Shown: one piece after another, positions 1 through 7,031 of the stretch | Numbering within the stretch: position 1 is the stretch's first letter | How the letters are laid out: every line of letters begins with the position of its first letter | NCBI GenBank assembly: GCA_944331725.1 | Contig: CALVJE010000006.1 | Coordinates: 1 to 20,475 of the forward strand | Direction of reading: 5' to 3' | Source of the DNA: an uncultured Bacilli bacterium | Lineage (GTDB): Bacteria; Bacillota_I; Bacilli_A; RF39; UBA660 | Length of the DNA stretch: 20,475 bases | Program-made: the position numbers and the translations under genes | The notes under the pieces: generated by a model | Databases searched by the model: none | What the model was told of the DNA's origin: nothing | What the model saw: only the letters and a program-made list of their open reading frames with translations

Positions 1-15
1 ACACCAAAAGTAGTG

Positions 16-714
16 TTAAAAGTACGAACTTGTGATACAATAATTATAGCTTGAACGCTTAGTGCGTACAGCAAGAGGATTAAACTCTTTAATACTTTTA
101 ATAACTTTAGGAGTAAGACCTAATTTTACCATTAAATTATCTTGATATGATGATATCTTATGAGTATTATCAGTAATAACATCAGGATTTTTAATAACTT
201 CTAAAATAGTATTTTCAAGCTCTTCTATAGATAAATCTTTCTTATATATATTTTTAGCAATTAAAGATGCAAGTATCTCACCCGTAATAGCATATTCTCC
301 ATAATAATCCCCAACTGCAGCAGAATGAACTACTCCATAAATATCATTATTAGTAATAATATCTTTTAAAGCTTTAAGTAAATCTAAAGCCGATTCTATT
401 TGTACAAGTTCAAGTTTTTCACTCTTAGTTTTTGGTTTATAAGCAAGTTTGGGAGATAAGTAATATAATTTACCAAGATCATCCTCTTTCAACAACTCAT
501 CTGCAATTTTTACCCCTAATGCACCAGTAGACATATTAGTAATTTTCATAACTGCATCAATTCTCTCATTAGTAGGACCACTTGTTACAATTATATTTTT
601 CTTAGTAATATTACCTACCTTCTTACCATTAGTTAAAGATAAATTATTACTAGGTAACAATATAAATCTCCTAGGACATCCAACGTTAATAACATCATCA
701 CTTATATTATTCAT
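16..714 (-). CDS. coaB: CoaB-like phosphopantothenate-cysteine ligase, C-terminus abnormal
   Basis: CoaB joins cysteine to 4'-phosphopantothenate in coenzyme A synthesis. The 232-residue product has the ligase signature near residues 43-66 (VTSGPTNERIDAV, then ITNMSTGALG). It also has an HSAAVGDY stretch and a KISSYQDNLMVKLGLTPKVI stretch matching the stand-alone CoaB of streptococci. In that family the next segment is roughly NP...GFKLL followed by about 60 more residues. Here similarity stops at FNPL, 20 residues of unrelated sequence follow, and then a TAA. The nucleotide-binding C-terminal part is therefore missing. The start is firm: GAGGAGG lies about 9 nt upstream of the ATG at 714. 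This makes the extra 40 residues before the signature real. No coaC lies next to it. Divergent from a LysR gene. Probably truncated, rearranged or non-functional. Confidence 0.72.
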   Translation of the reverse strand: MNNISDDVINVGCPRRFILLPSNNLSLTNGKKVGNITKKNIIVTSGPTNERIDAVMKITNMSTGALGVKIADELLKEDDLGKLYYLSPKLAYKPKTKSEKLELVQIESALDLLKALKDIITNNDIYGVVHSAAVGDYYGEYAITGEILASLIAKNIYKKDLSIEELENTILEVIKNPDVITDNTHKISSYQDNLMVKLGLTPKVIKSIKEFNPLAVRTKRSSYNYCITSSYF

Positions 715-734
715 ATTTCTTCCTCCTCAATTGC

Positions 735-765
735 ATTATACTTAAAAACGTGATATAAGTATAAT
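735..765. promoter_or_regulatory. Perfect dyad in the divergent coaB/lysR promoter region
   Basis: The 86-nt gap between the divergent genes contains ATTATACTTA (735-744) and its exact reverse complement TAAGTATAAT (756-765), separated by 11 nt. Each arm ends in a -10-like hexamer: TATAAT at 760-765 reading rightward and the same hexamer at 740-735 reading leftward. No convincing -35 hexamer sits at the right distance from either. LysR regulators usually bind dyads next to their own divergently read gene, so this is a good candidate operator, but binding is inferred. Confidence 0.5.
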
Positions 766-800
766 ATATATTATTTATATTAAATATAAGGAGAAATTAT

Positions 801-1688
801 ATGAATATTAACTATGAACTATATAAAATATTTTATGAAGTAGTAATAAATGGTAGTATTTCTAAAGCTGCTAGTTCAATGTATATATCCCAACCTGCCG
901 TTACCCAGTCAATTAAGAACTTAGAAGAAAAACTAGGTGGTAAACTCTTAATAAGAACAAAGAAAGGTATAGTCTTAACAGAAGAAGGAAAAGTTCTTTT
1001 TGATTATATAAAAAAAGGAGTAGAGAATTTTAAAAATGGTGAAAATGCATTTTTAAACTATCTTAATTTAGACAGTGGTTCTATTAGAATAGGAGCAAGT
1101 ACAACTATAACAAGAAATATTGTTATGCCATATCTTAAAGAATTCCATAAAAAATATCCTAAAGTAGATATAAAAATAACAAATGATTTAACTTCTAACC
1201 TTATAACAACTTTAAGAAATGGTGATCTAGACTTATTAGTTGCAAATCTCCCTATAGAAGAGAACAAAGATTTAAAAGTAATTTCTATTTGTGAAGTCCA
1301 AGATATCTTTGTAGGTAATCTAGACTATTATAATAAAACAAAAGGACATCTAAAAATAGAAGAATTATTTAACTATCCTTTAATTACTCAAAAAGAACCT
1401 AGTAATACAAGAAAGTTTTTAAATAAATATTTAAAGAGTGATAATATTTCTACTAATATTCCAAATGAAATAGTTAGTTATAGTCTTATTATAGATTTTG
1501 TTAAAGCAGGTTTTGGTATTGGTTATGCCACTAAAGAATTTATAGAAGATGACTTAAAAGAAAAAAGACTATATGAAATTAAAGTGACACCTAAAATTCC
1601 TAAAAGAGAAGTAGGTATAGTTACATTAAATAAAACTATTCCTAATTATAGTGCTAAAAAGTTAATTGAATTAATGCAAATAAATTAG
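801..1688 (+). CDS. LysR-family transcriptional regulator
   Basis: A 295-residue DNA-binding regulator of typical LysR length. Residues 1-60 form the winged helix-turn-helix (YELYKIFYEVVINGSISKAA, then QPAVTQSIKNLEEKLGGKL and RTKKGIVLTEEG). From about residue 90 the protein matches the periplasmic-binding-like effector domain (IRIGASTTITRNIVMPYL, later FVKAGFGIGYA). RBS AAGGAG lies about 7 nt upstream of the ATG. It is read divergently from the CoaB-like gene and shares a dyad-bearing intergenic region with it, so autoregulation and control of that gene are plausible. The effector cannot be told from the sequence. The downstream 1719 gene follows after 30 nt and may be co-transcribed. Confidence 0.92.
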   Translation: MNINYELYKIFYEVVINGSISKAASSMYISQPAVTQSIKNLEEKLGGKLLIRTKKGIVLTEEGKVLFDYIKKGVENFKNGENAFLNYLNLDSGSIRIGASTTITRNIVMPYLKEFHKKYPKVDIKITNDLTSNLITTLRNGDLDLLVANLPIEENKDLKVISICEVQDIFVGNLDYYNKTKGHLKIEELFNYPLITQKEPSNTRKFLNKYLKSDNISTNIPNEIVSYSLIIDFVKAGFGIGYATKEFIEDDLKEKRLYEIKVTPKIPKREVGIVTLNKTIPNYSAKKLIELMQIN

Positions 1689-1718
1689 TGTTATACTAAT
1701 ATAAAACAGGAGGTACTT

Positions 1719-2351
1719 ATGGTTGAAATAAATAAAGATAAGGATACAAATGGTTATGATAAGTTCAAAATAACAACAGATGAAGGAAACTTTAATATAA
1801 TGTTTGGAGGCAATCTAGATTTATATTGGTCTTATTGGCCAAAAGAAAATATTAAGGATTGGCCTTTATTTAAAACTTTCACTATCACTAAAGAAAATTA
1901 TTTTCTATATCAAAAAGTAGACGAACTATATATAAGAATTAAAGAACAAAGCCCTTATCAAAAAGCAGAAAAAGATGATTATGAAACTTTTTTAGAGGAA
2001 CTGGACTTAGGAACTCTAAATGAGACTTCAAAAATTGATTATGCTTACGAAAAATTATTTCAAGATGACATTATCAAATGGTATTCAGATGATGCACCAT
2101 TAGAAAAAGCTAGCAGAGTAGAAATAGAAAAAACAGAAGATGCTTATGCTATAACTTTTTATCAAGGCAAAGAAGAATATAATTTTCCTACTTACACAGT
2201 TCGTTTTAGAAATAGTGGCAGTAGATATCATCCATATAACTTTACTTTTATGAATATGTATAATAGTTTAAGTGAATATGATCCTAATTACCATCAAATT
2301 CATATAGAAGAATATTTATACAATAAAAAATTACAAAAAATAAAAAAATAA
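1719..2351 (+). CDS. Hypothetical protein, aromatic-rich, probably soluble
   Basis: A 210-residue protein I do not recognise. It has no signal peptide or membrane segment. It is rich in Tyr, Trp, Asp and Lys, with clusters such as LDLYWSYWPKENIKDWPLF near residues 34-52 and SGSRYHPYNFTFMNMYNSL near 168-186. Alternating hydrophobic residues suggest a beta-rich fold. The start is supported by AGGAGG about 6 nt upstream of the ATG. An extended -10 (TG-N-TATACT, 1689-1697) just after lysR could give it its own transcript, although no good -35 accompanies it. A perfect palindrome begins at its last base. Function unknown; expression may be linked to the LysR gene. Confidence 0.75.
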   Translation: MVEINKDKDTNGYDKFKITTDEGNFNIMFGGNLDLYWSYWPKENIKDWPLFKTFTITKENYFLYQKVDELYIRIKEQSPYQKAEKDDYETFLEELDLGTLNETSKIDYAYEKLFQDDIIKWYSDDAPLEKASRVEIEKTEDAYAITFYQGKEEYNFPTYTVRFRNSGSRYHPYNFTFMNMYNSLSEYDPNYHQIHIEEYLYNKKLQKIKK

Positions 2352-2370
2352 GGAGCCAAAATTGGCTCCT
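2351..2370. terminator. Perfect 20-bp palindrome after the 1719 gene
   Basis: AGGAGCCAAA followed directly by its reverse complement gives a 10-bp perfect palindrome starting at the last base of the stop codon. On the + strand no T-run follows (AAATCTATAATA), so it would be a weak intrinsic terminator there. On the - strand it is followed by a T-rich tract (the A-rich sequence at 2333-2350 read backwards), but no leftward gene feeds into it. Best read as the end of the lysR/1719 unit or a 3' stabilising hairpin. Confidence 0.5.
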
Positions 2371-2384
2371 AAATCTATAATATA

Positions 2385-2417
2385 GAGGATCTTCACACTT
2401 AATAGTGAACCTTCCTC
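2385..2417 (+). other. Imperfect hairpin upstream of the prfB promoter
   Basis: GAGG (2385-2388) pairs with CCTC (2414-2417), and TTCAC (2392-2396) with GTGAA (2405-2409), enclosing an 8-nt loop. It lies between the palindrome at 2351 and the prfB promoter, so it would be at the 3' end of an upstream transcript and not in the prfB leader. The rest of 2371-2460 is AT-rich with nothing else recognisable. Confidence 0.3.
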
Positions 2418-2460
2418 ATTAATACTATATGCACAATTTAGAAAAATATACAAAAATATT

Positions 2461-2489
2461 TTGTTATAAAAATAAATATCTTGTATAAT
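2461..2489 (+). promoter_or_regulatory. Sigma-70-type promoter for prfB
   Basis: TTGTTA (2461-2466), a 17-nt spacer, then TATAAT (2484-2489). Transcription would start near 2496, about 17 nt ahead of the prfB ATG at 2513. Confidence 0.7.
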
Positions 2490-2512
2490 ACTAATAAAGA
2501 GAGTTGGTAAAA

Positions 2513-3626
2513 ATGAATAAGAATGAATTAATGAGAGAATTAACAAGTGAAAAAGAAGAAATACTAAGTTTATGGAGGTCACTTTGACACTGATAATAAA
2601 CTTAAAGAACAAGAAAAATTAGAAAAAGAAACAACTAAAGAAGGCTTTTGGAGTGATCCTAGTAAAGCTGAATCTATTATTAGTGATTTAAAGAGTTTAA
2701 AAGAAAGAACTACAAAACTAATAGACTTAAAAAACAAAATATTAGATTCCATAGAACTTTTAGAAATGTTAGATGAAGAAAGTGATAAAGAATTATTACA
2801 AACAATTGAGGAAGATAACAAAACTATAAAAGATGACTTAAAGGATTTAAGTATCTATCTACTCTTTAGTAAACCATATGATAAAAATAACTGTATCGTT
2901 GAAATACATCCAGGTGCAGGAGGAACTGAATCTTGTGACTGGTCTAATATGCTTTATAGAATGTATACAAGATACTGTGAGAAAAAGAACTTTAAAATAG
3001 AACTACTTGACTATCAAGCTGGTGAAGAAGCAGGAATTAAGAGTGTCTCTTTTAAAGTAAAAGGTGAATATGCTTATGGTTATTTAAAAAACGAAAAAGG
3101 TGTTCATCGTCTAGTTAGATTATCACCATTTGATTCATCTAATCGTCGTCATACCTCCTTTGCAAGTATTGATGTAACTCCAGAAATATCTAAAGATATT
3201 AAAATAGATATAAATGAAAAAGACTTAAAAATAGATGTCTATCGTTCAACAGGTGCCGGTGGTCAAGGAGTAAATACAACCGATAGTGCCGTACGTATAA
3301 CTCACTTACCTACTAAAATAGTTGTAACTTGTCAAAATGAAAGAAGTCAAATTCAAAATAAAGAGACAGCTTTACAAGTTTTAAAAAGCAAGTTATATGT
3401 ATTAGAACAACAAAAAAAGGAACAAGAACTTGCTAAAGAAAAAGGCATTCAATCTAACATAGATTTTGGTAGTCAAATAAGAAGTTATATTTTACACCCA
3501 TACTCTTTAGTAAAAGATCATCGTACTAACTATGAAACTAGTGATACTAAAAGTGTACTAGATGGAGAAATAGATAAATTTATTGAAAGCAATCTAAAAG
3601 GAGGAACTTATGGAAATAAAACATAA
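2513..3626 (+). CDS. prfB: Peptide chain release factor 2 (programmed +1 frameshift)
   Basis: RF2 releases finished peptides at UGA and UAA codons. Translation starts at the ATG at 2513 and reads 24 codons to an in-frame TGA at 2585-2587. The ribosome then shifts +1 at CTT-TGA-C and continues at GAC (2586) to the TAA at 3624, giving about 370 residues, the normal RF2 length. After the shift the sequence shows the family hallmark GFWSDP, then HPGAGGTESCDW, the SPF tripeptide (about residues 204-206) that reads stop codons, and the catalytic GGQ (about 249-251). The RBS is weak (GAGAG). The last 17 nt overlap the first yitT gene, whose GGAGG lies inside prfB, so the two are probably co-translated. 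A reading that ignores the shift would begin wrongly at the internal ATG 2766. Confidence 0.97.
2573..2588 (+). promoter_or_regulatory. prfB autoregulatory +1 frameshift site
   Basis: TGG-AGG-TCA-CTT-TGA-C. An internal Shine-Dalgarno-like GGAGG lies three bases before the slippery CTT, followed by the in-frame stop TGA and a C that weakens termination. This matches the conserved arrangement by which low RF2 favours the shift and so its own synthesis. Confidence 0.95.
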
Positions 3627-4452
3627 AATAAAAGTTAAAGAATTAATAGAATTTATCTTTGGTTGTTTCTTAGTAGCTCTTGCTTTCAATCTTTTTATGT
3701 CTCCTAATAACTTAGTAGCAGGAGGAATAAGTGGTCTTTCCTTAGTCTTAAAACACTTCTTTGGACTTAATCCTTCTATGATTATTTCTATATCAAACGT
3801 CTTCTTAATAATATTATCATTTCTTCTATTGGGTAAAGAAAAGACTAAAATGTCTATATTAGGTTCCATACTTTTCCCTGTCTTTGTTAGTATGACAGAA
3901 CATTTATCTACTTATATAAGTTTTAAAGAAAGTGAAATGATACTAATCGCTATCTTTGGAGGAGTCTTACAAGGAATTGGTGCAGGCCTTATCTTTAGAG
4001 CAGGTTATTCAACAGGTGGAACAGATATACTTAATATGATTATATCTAAAATATTTAAGATTAGTCTTGGTAACAGTATGTTTTTTACTGATGGTACTAT
4101 TATTGTCATAGGAGCATTTGTCTTTGGCTTTAATCATTTAATGTACTCTTTGATAATACTTTACTTAATATCTACCCTAACAGATAAAGTAGTACTTGGT
4201 ATTAGTGATTCCAAAGCCTTCTATATAATTACAAGTAAAGAAAAAGAAGTAAAAGCATTTGTTATAAATGAACTTAAACACGGTGTAACAGAATTTAAAG
4301 CTAAGGGTGGATACAACTTAGAAAATCAAACAGTTTTAATGAGTGTAATCCCCACAAGAGAATACTATAAACTTAAAGAAGGTATTCATAATATTGATAA
4401 AAATGCTTTCTTTGTAGCAATGGATTCTTATGAAGTAAGAGGTGGTGCTTAA
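3610..4452 (+). CDS. YitT-family membrane protein, first of a tandem pair
   Basis: A 280-residue integral membrane protein of the YitT family (DUF161 membrane region followed by a DUF2179 cytoplasmic domain). About five hydrophobic segments lie within residues 12-200. They include the family motif SPNNLVAGGISGLSLVL near 31-47 and its second-half counterpart RAGYSTGGTDILNMI near 130-144. The last 75 residues form the soluble domain (AFYIITSKEKEVKAFV ... VIPTREYYKLKEGI ... DSYEVRGG). The start overlaps the end of prfB and has AGGAGG about 6 nt upstream. The TAATG junction joins it to the next gene. The biochemical role of the family is not established. Pairing may produce a heteromeric complex, which is inference. 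Confidence 0.9.
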   Translation: MEIKHKIKVKELIEFIFGCFLVALAFNLFMSPNNLVAGGISGLSLVLKHFFGLNPSMIISISNVFLIILSFLLLGKEKTKMSILGSILFPVFVSMTEHLSTYISFKESEMILIAIFGGVLQGIGAGLIFRAGYSTGGTDILNMIISKIFKISLGNSMFFTDGTIIVIGAFVFGFNHLMYSLIILYLISTLTDKVVLGISDSKAFYIITSKEKEVKAFVINELKHGVTEFKAKGGYNLENQTVLMSVIPTREYYKLKEGIHNIDKNAFFVAMDSYEVRGGA

Positions 4453-5309
4453 TGAAAACAAACTTACAAAAAATAGATAAAAGCAAACTATGGTATCGCT
4501 ATACAGTCTTAATTATTAGTTTATTTTTATCATCACTAGTTTTTAATATTTTCTTATATCCTACAAACCTAGTAACAGGAGGTATGAATGGTGTTGCCAT
4601 TATTATAAATCACTTAATTGATATATCTCCAGCAATGATTATTTTAATAGGTTCTATTATTCTATTAGGACTAAGTTATCTTTTCCTAGGAATAGATCAA
4701 ACAGCAGCTTCATTAGTAGCAACTATCACCTATCCCCTCTTTGTCTCTATAACAGAACCACTAGCAAGAATGATAGTTATTGATACTAGTGATTTAATTT
4801 TAATCAGCCTATTAGTAGGAATACTTTTAGGTATAACTAATGGTCTTATGTATAAAGTAGGATTTAGTAATGGAGGACTAAATATCATAAGCCAAATAAT
4901 ACATAAATACTTTCATATTTCTTTAGGAAAAACTACTATGGTAATTAATTTTATAGTTGTACTAATAGGAGGATTTTACTTTGGATTTAATATGATGCTA
5001 TATGCCTTCATTATAATTTATATTAGTGGTTATGTTATAGATAAAGTAATACTAGGAATATCTAAGAACAAAGCTTTCTACATTACTACTAGTAAAGATA
5101 AACAAGTAAGAGATTACCTAATTAATACACTCCATCATACAGTAACAATATTTGATGTTAAAGGAGGCTTTTTAGAAAAGAAAAGAAAAGTACTATTAGC
5201 AGTAGTACCAACTAGAGAATATTTTAAACTAAAAGAAGGAATAAAAGAAATAGACCCTAAAGCCTTCTTTGTAGTAACAGATGCTTATGAGGTAAAAGGT
5301 GGTGAATAA
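4452..5309 (+). CDS. YitT-family membrane protein, second of a tandem pair
   Basis: A 285-residue paralogue of the preceding protein with the same layout: a membrane region with YPTNLVTGGMNGVAIII (about 36-52) and KVGFSNGGLNIISQII (about 134-149), then a soluble DUF2179-type tail with VVPTREYFKLKEGI and DAYEVKGG. The two proteins are clearly related along their whole length, pointing to an old tandem duplication. Its ATG shares one base with the upstream stop (TAATG), which suggests translational coupling. A strong terminator begins at the stop codon, closing a prfB-yitT-yitT transcription unit. Confidence 0.9.
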   Translation: MKTNLQKIDKSKLWYRYTVLIISLFLSSLVFNIFLYPTNLVTGGMNGVAIIINHLIDISPAMIILIGSIILLGLSYLFLGIDQTAASLVATITYPLFVSITEPLARMIVIDTSDLILISLLVGILLGITNGLMYKVGFSNGGLNIISQIIHKYFHISLGKTTMVINFIVVLIGGFYFGFNMMLYAFIIIYISGYVIDKVILGISKNKAFYITTSKDKQVRDYLINTLHHTVTIFDVKGGFLEKKRKVLLAVVPTREYFKLKEGIKEIDPKAFFVVTDAYEVKGGE

Positions 5310-5335
5310 GAAACTCATCAAGAGTTTCTTTTTTT
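5308..5335 (+). terminator. Intrinsic terminator after yitT pair
   Basis: AAGAAACTC (5308-5316) and GAGTTTCTT (5322-5330) form a perfect 9-bp stem with a 5-nt loop and run into seven T residues (5329-5335). It ends the prfB-yitT-yitT unit. Confidence 0.92.
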
Positions 5336-5399
5336 GACATTTTTCAAAAAAATTTCACAGTTTTGGTAATAATTACTATATACAGAATATGTCGAAATA

Positions 5400-5408
5400 T
5401 GTTATACT
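5400..5408 (+). promoter_or_regulatory. Extended -10 promoter for ftsE
   Basis: TG-T-TATACT lies 24 nt before the ftsE ATG and downstream of the yitT terminator. No good -35 is found 17 nt upstream (ATACAG), as is common for extended -10 promoters. A TTGACA at 5334-5339 is too distant and has no -10 partner. Confidence 0.5.
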
Positions 5409-5431
5409 TAACTGTGAATAGGATGATGTTA

Positions 5432-6121
5432 ATGGATTTAATTAGAGTTAAAAATGTAAATAAACAATATAAAAATGGAGTCACTGCTATCTATGACTTG
5501 AACCTTAGTATTAAAAAAGGATCTTTTGTCTTTGTAATAGGAGGTTCAGGATCTGGTAAAAGTACTTTTATTAAAATGCTTTACCGTGAAGAAAAACCAA
5601 CTAGTGGTGAAATTTTTGTTGGTGGAATAAATGTTGCAAAATTAAGAAACAGTAAAGTATATAAATTAAGACGTAAACTAGGAATAGTTTTCCAAGATTA
5701 TCGATTACTTCCTAAGTTAACCGTTTATGAAAATGTAGCTTTTACAATGGAATCAATTGGTGCGACTAAAGCGGAAACAAGAAGAAAAGTTTTAAAAGCC
5801 TTAGAACTAGTTGGACTAAAAGCTAAAATACATAACTATCCAGATCAACTATCAGGAGGAGAACAACAACGTGTTGCCATTGCAAGAGCGATTGTTAACG
5901 AACCAAGAATACTACTTTGTGATGAGCCTACAGGAAATCTTGATCCAGACCGTAGTATGGAAATAGTTAAAGTTCTAGAAGAGATAAATAAAACTTGTGG
6001 TACTACTATTATAATGGCTACTCACGATAAAGAGATAGTTAATAAAATGCAAAAAGAAGTAGTTCTTCTAAAAGACGGAAGACTTATTAAACATCTTGAG
6101 AAAGGAGGCTATGAAGAATGA
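5432..6121 (+). CDS. ftsE: Cell division ABC transporter ATP-binding protein FtsE
   Basis: FtsE is the cytoplasmic ATPase of the FtsEX complex, which couples ATP hydrolysis to activation of a cell-wall hydrolase outside the cell. The 229-residue product has Walker A GGSGSGKST (37-45), a Q-loop (VFQDYRLLPKLTVYENV, typical of FtsE/LolD-like ATPases), the signature LSGGEQQRVAIARAI, Walker B ILLCDEPTGNLD and the switch His in MATHDKE. The start was placed at ATG 5432, with AGGA 8 nt upstream and a length equal to the usual ~228. An in-frame TTG at 5363 would add 23 residues of non-family sequence and lies upstream of the likely promoter. It overlaps ftsX by ATGA. Confidence 0.96.
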   Translation: MDLIRVKNVNKQYKNGVTAIYDLNLSIKKGSFVFVIGGSGSGKSTFIKMLYREEKPTSGEIFVGGINVAKLRNSKVYKLRRKLGIVFQDYRLLPKLTVYENVAFTMESIGATKAETRRKVLKALELVGLKAKIHNYPDQLSGGEQQRVAIARAIVNEPRILLCDEPTGNLDPDRSMEIVKVLEEINKTCGTTIIMATHDKEIVNKMQKEVVLLKDGRLIKHLEKGGYEE

Positions 6122-7017
6122 AATTTTTTAGAACCCTTAGAAGAAGTATTAGAGATGCCTTTAAAAGTGTTTTTAGAAACTTCAGTCTATCACTTGCCTC
6201 AATTTCTTGTATAACTATAACTTTAATAATTGTGGCAATATCAATTCTTATTACCTTTAATGTTCAAAACTTTACAAGAGAAATGGAAAAAGATTTAACT
6301 ATTGTAGTCTTTCTAGATACTGATGCTACAGAAGAAGATTCAAAAATAGTTATGGAAAAACTAGAAAATATGAGTAATGTAGAATCATTAACTTATCAAA
6401 GTAAAACAGCAATTAAAGAGGAAATGAGAAAAGAAAATGAAGTCTTTAATGAAGTTATGAGTACTTGGAGTGAAGAAGATAATCCTCTAAAAGATACATT
6501 TCAAGTTAAAGTAAAAGATGTAGTGAAAATAGCAGATACTGCTAAAAGAATAGAGAAGTTAGATAAAGTTAGTACTGTAAGATATGGTGAAGGAATGGTA
6601 GATAACTTAATAGTTGCTTTTGAATCTGCGCAAAAAGTATCTTATGGAATGGTAATAGCCTTAATACTTGTAACTGTATTCTTAATCATTAATACAATTA
6701 AATTAACAATCTTCTCAAGAAAAAGAGAAATATCAATTATGAGATTAGTAGGAGCAAGTAACTTTACTATTAAAACTCCATTTATAATAGAAGGAATGGT
6801 TTTAGGAATGTTTGGTTCAATTATCCCAATTTTAACAGTATGTTTTGGTTACGTAGCTCTATATAACTATTTTGATGGTTATTTATATAGTAGAATGATC
6901 AGTTTAATAGAACCAGAACCATTTATCTATATGGTATCAGGAATTGTCCTAGTAATAGGTATAATTGTAGGTATGATAGGATCAGCTTCTGCTGTTAGAA
7001 AATATTTAAAAATATAG
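6118..7017 (+). CDS. ftsX: Cell division protein FtsX
   Basis: The membrane partner of FtsE (299 residues). It has a short cytoplasmic N-terminus (FRTLRRSIRDAFKSVFRNFSLS), a first membrane helix near 25-47, and an extracellular domain of about 125 residues (EKDLTIVVFLDTDATEED onward). Three more membrane helices follow from about 175, with the FtsX/MacB-like loop SRKREISIMRLVGAS between the second and third. The extracellular loop is where Gram-positive FtsX proteins contact their hydrolase. The coupled ATGA start and the adjacent secreted M23 peptidase 14 nt downstream support this directly. Normal length; no oddities. Confidence 0.96.
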   Translation: MKFFRTLRRSIRDAFKSVFRNFSLSLASISCITITLIIVAISILITFNVQNFTREMEKDLTIVVFLDTDATEEDSKIVMEKLENMSNVESLTYQSKTAIKEEMRKENEVFNEVMSTWSEEDNPLKDTFQVKVKDVVKIADTAKRIEKLDKVSTVRYGEGMVDNLIVAFESAQKVSYGMVIALILVTVFLIINTIKLTIFSRKREISIMRLVGASNFTIKTPFIIEGMVLGMFGSIIPILTVCFGYVALYNYFDGYLYSRMISLIEPEPFIYMVSGIVLVIGIIVGMIGSASAVRKYLKI

Positions 7018-7031
7018 AAAGGGGTGTTATC

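Noticed and set aside
1058..1267. Reverse-strand open frame inside lysR
   Set aside because: It is antisense to a clear LysR domain, has no ribosome binding site, and is low in complexity.
2331..2821. Two overlapping reverse-strand open frames over the prfB 5' region
   Set aside because: Their Ser/Leu/Phe-rich products are the mirror of Lys/Glu-rich coding sequence, and the + strand frame restored by the frameshift explains the DNA.
3594..3869. Reverse-strand open frame over yitT
   Set aside because: It overlaps a well-supported membrane protein gene and has no RBS or family similarity.
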